Shown one piece after another: positions 1-4,291 of a stretch of 5,091 bases of DNA (its first letter is position 1; every line of letters begins with the position of its first letter). The position numbers and the translations under genes are program-made. Source of the DNA: Anaerolineaceae bacterium. Its GTDB lineage: Bacteria; Chloroflexota; Anaerolineae; Anaerolineales; Anaerolineaceae. The stretch lies in assembly GCA_011620445.1 (NCBI GenBank), contig WOZB01000140.1:1-5091 (forward strand). Reading direction: 5' to 3'. The notes below the pieces were generated by a model. That model searched no databases and was not told the DNA's origin. It saw only the letters and a list, made by a program, of their open reading frames with translations.

Positions 1-189
1 TCTGCGGATGTGCCCGGCCTCAAAGAAGACGGGTATCAAAAGGCCCGCTCAGCCTGTGCTCGCCAATTAGTGGATGGGGTTGAGGACGCCGGCGCAATCA
101 AAGCTAAAACAGAACCGTACATTAAAGCATTAGGAGTGGAAATGATAGAAGTAGGTAAATTAGACGCCTTCGACCATACCTTACGGTGA
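1..189 (+). CDS. C-terminal end of an unidentified protein (partial)
   Basis: An open frame runs from the left edge in frame 1 to a TGA at 187-189, giving 62 residues that start SADVPGLKEDGYQKAR and end KLDAFDHTLR. The segment is hydrophilic and looks helical, with alternating Lys/Glu/Ala (QLVDGVEDAGAIKAKTEPYIKALGVEM). It has no membrane segment and no motif I recognise. The PG..EDGY.KA pattern followed by a helix vaguely recalls the C-terminal end of flavodoxin-like or FMN-reductase proteins, but this is a weak impression and I assign no function. The gene points toward the convergent transporter operon, whose last stop is about 300 bp away, so the two are not co-transcribed. The codon pattern looks like real coding sequence, but the start is outside the window. 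Confidence 0.6.
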   Translation, partial: SADVPGLKEDGYQKARSACARQLVDGVEDAGAIKAKTEPYIKALGVEMIEVGKLDAFDHTLR

Positions 190-486
190 TCTGGCAGGTC
201 GGTACATATTCAGGAAACAGATGAAGTTCATTCAGTACAATACCCCTCAATTACTTAAGATGGGCATAAAACACAGGATGTATATCCTAAATGGTTCAGG
301 TGGATGGAAACCGTATCGATACTTATTTGGATAAATATAACGACTTTTGACGTAAGAATTGACAGAAAACCTCTTATTAGGTACAAAACTGCAAAACATT
401 GTGGAATTACACAACTTTTCCAGGCAGACATTATTCTGCCTCGCACTGTGTACTTTGTGCATAGTGAAATGGTCCAATTTTTTTGA
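190..486. other. gene-free gap between converging genes, with small inverted repeats
   Basis: This AT-rich stretch lies between the end of the plus-strand gene and the end of the minus-strand permease gene. Short open frames exist on both strands, but none has a plausible ribosome site, domain or composition. Small inverted repeats are visible: a 10-bp palindrome at 313-322 (GTATCGATAC); a 5-bp stem at 275-279/284-288; a 5-bp stem at 399-403/410-414; a 7-bp stem at 422-428/435-441; and an imperfect hairpin at 444-466. The run of seven T at 478-484 sits 11 nt beyond the last hairpin on the plus strand. Termination from either side probably happens here, but none of these is a textbook intrinsic terminator. 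There is no remnant of a transporter ATPase gene. Confidence 0.6.
422..466. terminator. possible weak bidirectional terminator region
   Basis: Two hairpins stand next to each other in the convergent gap. AGGCAGA (422-428) pairs perfectly with TCTGCCT (435-441) around a 6-nt loop. CACT..AGTG at 444-466 forms an imperfect stem around TTT. A plus-strand transcript reaches seven U residues at 478-484, but 11 nt after the second stem, which is too far for a classical terminator. A minus-strand transcript from the permease gene meets both hairpins 20-65 nt after its stop codon but has no U run directly after them. The position fits termination; the structure is only suggestive. Confidence 0.25.
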
Positions 487-1263
487 TCAACTACTGTTTG
501 CCGAACGAGCGAGCCATCGCAGCAATGCAAACAGAATTAAGACCACAATTAACAACAGAGCTGCTACAGGTATGGCAGAAGACAAGCCGAACCCCTGGAA
601 GCGCTCATAAATTAGAACGGGAATGATCTTAGGGCTGTAAGCCAGGATCACTACCGCGCCAAACTCACTGATTCCGCGTGCCCACATGGTTATTGCTCCA
701 CTAAGCACTCCCTGCCAGGCCAAAGGTAATGTGATCCGCCAAAAGACCTGCCACGCACCAGCACCATCCATGCGAGCTGAGTGTTCCAGCTCGATATCCA
801 CCGATGAAAAAGCTTCACGGCTCGAATTGATCAGGAGGGGCAGGCTGACGAACATCATACCCACTACAATCCCGCCGAGGCTATCTGTAAAGTACACTCC
901 CAATTTCCCAAGCAAACCGCCAATGATACCCATCCTGCCAAAAACCAACAGAAGAGCAATGCCTGCAGCCGTGTGGGGGATAATCAGCGGTAGGTCCACA
1001 ATACCCATAAGCAGAGATTTACCTGGAAAATTGCCCCTTGAGAGAATATATGCCAACGGCAGACCAAAGAGAAGCCCAAGACTCGTCGCTATGCCACCAG
1101 CCAGGAATGTCAAACCGATAGAGTGAGCAACATCTTTGTCTGTGATTGTTTCAAGCAATTGTTCAAGCGTGGTTGAAAAAAAGGTTACGAAAACTGGTAA
1201 GAGGATGAAAAGGATTAGCAAACTTGCTGCGATAACAAATCCAAAGGGCAAACGGGTCTTCAT
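487..1263 (-). CDS. wtpB: tungstate/molybdate ABC transporter permease, WtpB-type
   Basis: This 258-residue inner-membrane protein would form the channel of an oxyanion importer fed by the binding protein encoded just upstream. About six hydrophobic segments are visible, near residues 8-30, 48-75, 86-110, 128-146, 182-205 and 228-250. The cytoplasmic loop that contacts the ATPase is at 161-180: G167 is followed by nine residues and then I177-T-L179-P180, the usual G-x9-I-x-LP spacing. The EAA triplet itself reads HSA (161-163). The segments GLPLAYILSR (67-76) and DLPLIIPHTAAGIALL (90-105) are typical of ModB/WtpB/CysT-like permeases, and the length is normal. I chose the ATG at 1263 because it lies 4 nt after the wtpA stop; the longer frame back to 1488 would overlap wtpA by over 200 bp. 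AGGAAG at 1280-1285 may be its ribosome site, though 16 nt from the ATG is long, so translational coupling to wtpA is likely. Molybdate versus tungstate cannot be told from the permease. No ATPase gene follows. Confidence 0.85.
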   Translation of the reverse strand: MKTRLPFGFVIAASLLILFILLPVFVTFFSTTLEQLLETITDKDVAHSIGLTFLAGGIATSLGLLFGLPLAYILSRGNFPGKSLLMGIVDLPLIIPHTAAGIALLLVFGRMGIIGGLLGKLGVYFTDSLGGIVVGMMFVSLPLLINSSREAFSSVDIELEHSARMDGAGAWQVFWRITLPLAWQGVLSGAITMWARGISEFGAVVILAYSPKIIPVLIYERFQGFGLSSAIPVAALLLIVVLILFALLRWLARSANSS

Positions 1264-1267
1264 GATG

Positions 1268-2323
1268 TTATTGGAAGTACTTCCTAAGACGTTCTGGCAG
1301 ATTAGCTTCTCCACTGATGACAGCCGGTAGCAGTAACGGGTGAGCGTTCTTTTCCATGATTGCCTGCCCTTCTGGGCTGTAAAGGAACTCAATGAATTGC
1401 ATTGCCTGTTCAGGGTGTGGGGCATTGGTAGGAATAGTAAGCCCATAGATGATTTGCTCTCCCTTAAATATTGGCTCAACACTGGCAAAACGCTGAAAAT
1501 CCATCTTGACAGTCACCGTGCCATATTCTGTGTCCATATCCGGCTTTCCCAGGTTCAGATTGTCAGGGAGCTTAAGCATCTTAAAGCCATGTTGTTGGAT
1601 AACGCTTTCATACTCAAAGGTATAGTCCACTTCCCCCGCCTCGAGCAGTGAAATCAGTGCCACGTTTGAGCCGCGCATCATGATGTGGCTTTCACGCGTT
1701 GTCTCAAGTACCTCAGGAATGCGGATGATTTGCATGTCACCCATGTCAATCAGCCGGATAGGGTGAGTAAATTGGTCCTTGAGAAAATTTGTAAAAATGT
1801 TAGGGTTCTGATAGATTTTCTGTGCCAAACTGAATACCATCAACTGACGGTAACCAACTGCGTCGAACCTGGGATCGGAGAGACCTACTTTCACATCTGG
1901 ACGCGATAGAATTTCCCACCAATTCTCTGGATTTATTTCACTTGAGTATTTGCTATCTGCGTGATACGCAATCGCCAATGAGTTTGTTGCCATTTTGATA
2001 TGCCAGTTCGCATAGGGTTGGTTTGTTCCTGGAATATTGACTTGATACATAAGCATGGGCATCAAGGCTTGATCTGCTGAAGCGACCAGGTCGATGGGTT
2101 CATGCAATTCGGTTACATGCCGAATCACCTGGATGGAACCATGATATTCAGCTTGAACATCAATATCCGGGTAATTCTTTTCGAATGCTTTCTCAATTTC
2201 ATCAAAAGGCTGGATCAAACTTCCCGCGGCGAAAACAACCAACGGCGTTTTCTGCTTGGGAGCGCATGCAGACAAACAAAAAGCAACCAGCAACGCAATT
2301 ATCCAAGAAGCGCGTGTTTTCAT
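1268..2323 (-). CDS. wtpA: tungstate/molybdate-binding lipoprotein, WtpA-type
   Basis: This 351-residue extracytoplasmic solute-binding protein captures tungstate or molybdate for the permease encoded 4 nt downstream. Residues 1-20 are a lipoprotein signal peptide: MKTR, a hydrophobic core, then the lipobox LSAC with C20 as the lipidated cysteine. The mature part starts with the family pattern LVVFAAGSL (28-36, S35) and HGS (61-63), followed by ASAD (81-84), which resembles WtpA proteins of archaea and some bacteria more than classical ModA. By eye, D154 in FDAVGYR and E228 in LLEAG align with the two carboxylates that give octahedral metal coordination in archaeal WtpA structures (family knowledge from memory). 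The C-terminal half carries YGLTIPTNAPHPEQAMQFIEFLYSPEGQ, typical of the fold, and the length is normal. The frame extends 12 codons upstream to a GTG at 2359, but the ATG at 2323 puts the signal peptide exactly at the N-terminus. No strong Shine-Dalgarno precedes it; a 9-bp hairpin ends 12 nt upstream. It is the second gene of the operon. The family binds both oxyanions, usually tungstate more tightly. Confidence 0.88.
   Translation of the reverse strand: MKTRASWIIALLVAFCLSACAPKQKTPLVVFAAGSLIQPFDEIEKAFEKNYPDIDVQAEYHGSIQVIRHVTELHEPIDLVASADQALMPMLMYQVNIPGTNQPYANWHIKMATNSLAIAYHADSKYSSEINPENWWEILSRPDVKVGLSDPRFDAVGYRQLMVFSLAQKIYQNPNIFTNFLKDQFTHPIRLIDMGDMQIIRIPEVLETTRESHIMMRGSNVALISLLEAGEVDYTFEYESVIQQHGFKMLKLPDNLNLGKPDMDTEYGTVTVKMDFQRFASVEPIFKGEQIIYGLTIPTNAPHPEQAMQFIEFLYSPEGQAIMEKNAHPLLLPAVISGEANLPERLRKYFQ
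1273..1285 (-). promoter_or_regulatory. ribosome-site region of wtpB inside a 12-bp palindrome
   Basis: In the last codons of wtpA, the minus strand reads AGGAAG (1285-1280) as part of the perfect palindrome GGAAGTACTTCC (1273-1284). AGGAAG is the only purine-rich ribosome-site candidate ahead of the wtpB ATG at 1263, but its 16-nt spacing is longer than usual. In RNA the palindrome could fold as GGAA/UUCC around GUAC, partly covering this site. Ribosomes finishing wtpA would open it, which would couple the two genes. This is inferred from sequence only. Confidence 0.35.
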
Positions 2324-2335
2324 ATTTTTCACTTT

Positions 2336-2363
2336 CGGGGTGGGCGGATCAACACCCACCCCG
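2336..2363 (-). other. GC-rich intercistronic hairpin before wtpA
   Basis: CGGGGTGGG (2336-2344) is the exact reverse complement of CCCACCCCG (2355-2363), giving a perfect 9-bp stem around a 10-nt loop. It fills half of the 55-bp gap between the lipoprotein stop (2379-2381) and the wtpA ATG (2323), starting 15 nt after the stop and ending 12 nt before the ATG. Neither strand has a U run after it, so it is not a standard intrinsic terminator. A hairpin here could protect the upstream message end, set the ratio of the first cistron to the transporter genes, or limit ribosome access to wtpA, whose own ribosome site is weak. These roles are inferred. Confidence 0.6.
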
Positions 2364-2378
2364 TCATGAGTTATAAAG

Positions 2379-3863
2379 CTACTTGATTTCGATAACAGCC
2401 AGGTCTTTTACCCAACTGCTGCTCTCAAAACCAGGCATGTAGGTGCGCAGGATCTTTTCATCCCAACCCACCAGGCAGGTTTCACAAGCCATTACCTCTG
2501 CCAGGGGAACCTCAGAGGAGTAGCCATCGCTGGCGATCAGTGAAACAGTTGTTGCTCCCTCAGGAATCGTTAATACTCCGAGCAAGTCTTTCATTAGAAC
2601 CCCGGTAACATCAATCTGATCCCCTTTAGGGTGTGTGATGTTCAGATTTACAACCGCCATTGCCAACAAGTCCTGCATGGTCAATTCTTTTTCACCATCT
2701 GCCAGGCCTTTGATAACAAATGAGGCGTTTTGCGGGCCAACAATTGCTGGTTCTTCACTTACAGGCGCTTCGGTGGCAGGTTCTTCTATTGCTTCTTCAG
2801 TTGCTTTCTCAGCAGAAGCTTCAGCGGCCTCAAAGTTGAGCTGCACCTTGACGATGCCGCCAACCATTTGCTTTTTTGTTAAATCAGGGCCAACAAGCCG
2901 CAGCGGAAAGTCATTGCCTGAAAGGGGTTCTCCATCAACAAGGTAAGCCAAAATGATATCGTCGTCACGCATGACCGTGTAAGAGTCGAGAGTTACCGTA
3001 TAACCATCCGCAGAGACAAGGTCGATGGTATAACCTGCTTTTGCCAGATCATCTCGATAAGCATCATCGCCGTGTTTTACCTCATCATCCACGCGGCCGA
3101 TAAGATAGTAGAGGGGAATGCCTTCCCATTCTTTGCCATCACCGTCCACCCAAACTCGTTTGTGGCAATCATCTGCCGCGCCTGATTCGAAGGTAGCCCG
3201 GTCCATGGGTTCATCAATGGCACCGACAAAATCCACCACCCAATCTTCGATGGCTCTCTTTAAGATGACTTTGTTGACGTATTTGATTGACCAGTGACCA
3301 TCCACAACTTGCAGGGGTGATTCCCCAATGATGACGAGGCGCAGAGTACCCTCCATGTCGGGATTGAGGGGCTGCCCATCCCGTTCATAAGCCAGGATTG
3401 TCTGCAAAGTACCAATTTTCTCCATTTCATCCCCACTGGACACATCATAGGTAATGTACTCGCCGTTATTGATCTGCCCGGGCGAAAAAGTGATGGAATA
3501 GCCATCTTCGGCGAGGATCTCAACACTGTGCTCTTCTGTCATGCCACCTACTGTATCGAGTAGGTCACTCAAGAGCACGCCCTTATAGGGCGCTGGGGCT
3601 GTGATCTTTCCAGTACTGGACATGATACCCCCCAGGCCCTCAACCGCTGGCATCGCCTTGAGTTGGTCAAGGGTGAAGTAAGTGGAGGTGTCATCCTTGA
3701 CTAATTCCAACACTGTTTGAGGAACTTCTTCCAAGGTTACAGATGTTGCGACTACGGTTGGAACTTCGACTGGAGCTTGGACTGCAGGTGCAACGCAGCC
3801 GCCAAGACTGATTATTACCCCCGTCAACAACACAAAAACAAAACCTTTAAATAGGAATTTCAT
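2379..3863 (-). CDS. lipoprotein with three tandem molybdopterin-oxidoreductase-like (SUOX-fold) domains
   Basis: This 494-residue protein is exported and lipid-anchored: a basic N-terminus, a hydrophobic core and the lipobox LGGC with C23, followed by a Pro/Val/Ala/Thr-rich tether to about residue 45. Three related domains follow, near 50-202, 208-344 and 379-494, with a Glu/Ala/Pro-rich linker at 345-378. Each repeats the same landmarks: a G-(V/I)-L-type helix start (GVLLSDLL 95-102, GIPLYYLIG 248-256, GVLMKDLLG 421-429) and a DGY strand (120-122, 286-288, 446-448). Domains 1 and 2 add a hydrophobic segment before DGxPL (162-166, 310-314), and the domains end with WSIKYVNKVIL, GGIVKVQLNF and SSWVKDLAVIEIK. 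This pattern resembles the oxidoreductase molybdopterin-binding family (sulfite oxidase/YedY fold). I do not see the family's metal-ligand cysteine in its usual setting: the mature cysteines after C23 are C233, C460 and C463, the last two forming CETC. It may therefore be a binding or structural protein rather than an enzyme. It is the first gene of the wtpA-wtpB operon and sits directly under the structured leader. The start is fixed by AGGAG 6 nt before the ATG. The family assignment is moderate and the function unknown. Confidence 0.75.
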   Translation of the reverse strand: MKFLFKGFVFVLLTGVIISLGGCVAPAVQAPVEVPTVVATSVTLEEVPQTVLELVKDDTSTYFTLDQLKAMPAVEGLGGIMSSTGKITAPAPYKGVLLSDLLDTVGGMTEEHSVEILAEDGYSITFSPGQINNGEYITYDVSSGDEMEKIGTLQTILAYERDGQPLNPDMEGTLRLVIIGESPLQVVDGHWSIKYVNKVILKRAIEDWVVDFVGAIDEPMDRATFESGAADDCHKRVWVDGDGKEWEGIPLYYLIGRVDDEVKHGDDAYRDDLAKAGYTIDLVSADGYTVTLDSYTVMRDDDIILAYLVDGEPLSGNDFPLRLVGPDLTKKQMVGGIVKVQLNFEAAEASAEKATEEAIEEPATEAPVSEEPAIVGPQNASFVIKGLADGEKELTMQDLLAMAVVNLNITHPKGDQIDVTGVLMKDLLGVLTIPEGATTVSLIASDGYSSEVPLAEVMACETCLVGWDEKILRTYMPGFESSSWVKDLAVIEIK

Positions 3864-3869
3864 CTCGTT

Positions 3870-3874
3870 CTCCT
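3870..3874 (-). promoter_or_regulatory. Shine-Dalgarno site of the first operon gene, inside the structured leader
   Basis: On the minus strand AGGAG lies 6 nt before the ATG at 3863, a strong ribosome site that fixes this start. It is the tail of the conserved-looking GGAAAGG segment of the leader. It can pair with CTCCT at 3980-3976 to close the leader, or with the nearby CTCC (3887-3884 region) in a local hairpin, so its access could be switched by folding. Confidence 0.8.
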
Positions 3875-3980
3875 TTCCAAAAGGGAGGCGTTGCTGTTTC
3901 CGGCAACACCCTTGAGCAATTGACCTGTGGGATTTGCCAACTGCTGCCGCTCACCTACCCATGTCTTATTAATTTAGGAG
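3870..3980 (-). promoter_or_regulatory. candidate Moco-type (Mo/W cofactor) riboswitch leader
   Basis: The 5' leader of the lipoprotein-wtpA-wtpB transcript folds by hand into three stems. P1 is CTCCT (3980-3976) with AGGAG (3874-3870), which is also the Shine-Dalgarno site. P2 is TGAG/CTCA (3953-3950/3916-3913) plus CAGTTG/CAATTG (3943-3938/3922-3917, one G-U pair), with a 6-nt bulge on the 5' side. P3 is GGTGTTGC/GCAACGCC (3910-3903/3894-3887), capped by a C-A mismatch, a G-C pair and a GAAA tetraloop. P3 is followed by GCCTCCC, four T, then GGAAAGG (3889-3872). That 3' box is what I recall as the 3' signature of the Moco RNA motif, seen in the E. coli moaA leader after its P3 stem. Gene context (Mo/W oxyanion transport and a molybdopterin-fold lipoprotein) agrees. 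The 5' half does not match the recalled consensus clearly; only fragments (TGGGT..., GTCAATTGCTC) resemble it. It could therefore be a divergent member, a related class, or another translational regulator. Sequestration of the ribosome site suggests repression when ligand is bound. Confidence 0.55.
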
Positions 3981-4225
3981 TAGTGAGTCGAAGAAACAAG
4001 ATTATTTTACTATGCTAACGAGGATTTGACCTTTTAGTTTCGTAAAGCCGGCAATAGTCTCGATGAGATTGTTAAGAGTAATATTGAGTTTTGCCTGGAT
4101 CAGTAGAAAGACAACTACGTCATCTTTCCTGAAAATTCGTTTTTGTATTCAAAAATACTAAAAATTGGTAAAAGTGAGTAAGTAGGGTGCTAAATTTATA
4201 GCAAATGAGGGTAAATATATAGAAG
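3981..4225. other. AT-rich intergenic region, no gene seen
   Basis: No convincing coding frame lies here on either strand. The region holds the weak promoter candidate nearest the operon and two further inverted repeats: GAAAGA/TCTTTC (4106-4111/4123-4128, 11-nt loop), and an AT-rich repeat at 4140-4164 in which TTTTTGTATT pairs with AATAC-T-AAAAA, leaving one bulged T. Either could be an operator for the minus-strand operon; I cannot assign a regulator. Nothing else stands out. Confidence 0.5.
4004..4032 (-). promoter_or_regulatory. weak candidate promoter for the transporter operon
   Basis: On the minus strand TAAAAT (4009-4004) matches five of six positions of a -10 box. AGGTCA (4032-4027) lies 17 nt upstream but matches only three of six positions of a -35 box. 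Initiation would fall near 3997, just ahead of the first strand of the structured leader (3980), which is where a leader transcript should begin. The -35 match is poor, so this rests mainly on position. Confidence 0.25.
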
Positions 4226-4258
4226 GAAACAGGGCTACCATTGCACAGACCCTGTTTC
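4226..4258 (-). terminator. probable intrinsic terminator of the esterase gene
   Basis: GAAACAGGG (4226-4234) and CCCTGTTTC (4250-4258) form a perfect 9-bp stem, extendable by one G-U pair, around a 15-nt loop. Reading on the minus strand it starts 33 nt after the stop codon of the esterase gene and is followed by the pyrimidine- and U-rich CTTCTATATATTTA. It would separate that gene from the transporter operon. The loop is longer and the U tract less pure than ideal. Confidence 0.6.
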
Positions 4259-4291
4259 TCATTAATGACGCCCTAAATTAGGATTGCAGTC

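Noticed and set aside
247..530. Small minus- and plus-strand frames in the convergent gap
   Set aside because: They overlap each other in different frames, lack ribosome sites and show no domain-like composition.
686..1126. 146-codon plus-strand frame opposite the permease gene
   Set aside because: It is a mirror of the permease coding strand, with Pro/Arg-rich content typical of antisense frames.
1264..1488. N-terminal extension of the permease frame to 1488 (75 extra residues)
   Set aside because: It overlaps wtpA, its sequence is not permease-like, and the ATG at 1263 starts directly before the first membrane segment with 4-nt spacing to the wtpA stop.
2324..2359. GTG start at 2359 for wtpA
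   Set aside because: It would add 12 hydrophilic residues (MGVDPPTPKVKN) before a complete lipoprotein signal peptide, and the codons lie within the intercistronic hairpin.
2336..2363. Standard intrinsic terminator after the lipoprotein gene
   Set aside because: The stem is good, but neither strand has a U run after it, and wtpA begins 12 nt later.
3883..3910. P3 hairpin plus TCCCTTTT as a transcription terminator or attenuator
   Set aside because: The four-T tract is short and separated by CCC, and a strong Shine-Dalgarno and start codon follow at once, so translational control is more likely.
3870..3980. Other riboswitch classes (FMN, TPP, cobalamin, SAM, c-di-GMP, fluoride) for the leader
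   Set aside because: Their conserved core boxes, as I remember them, are absent; only the Moco 3' box and the gene context agree.
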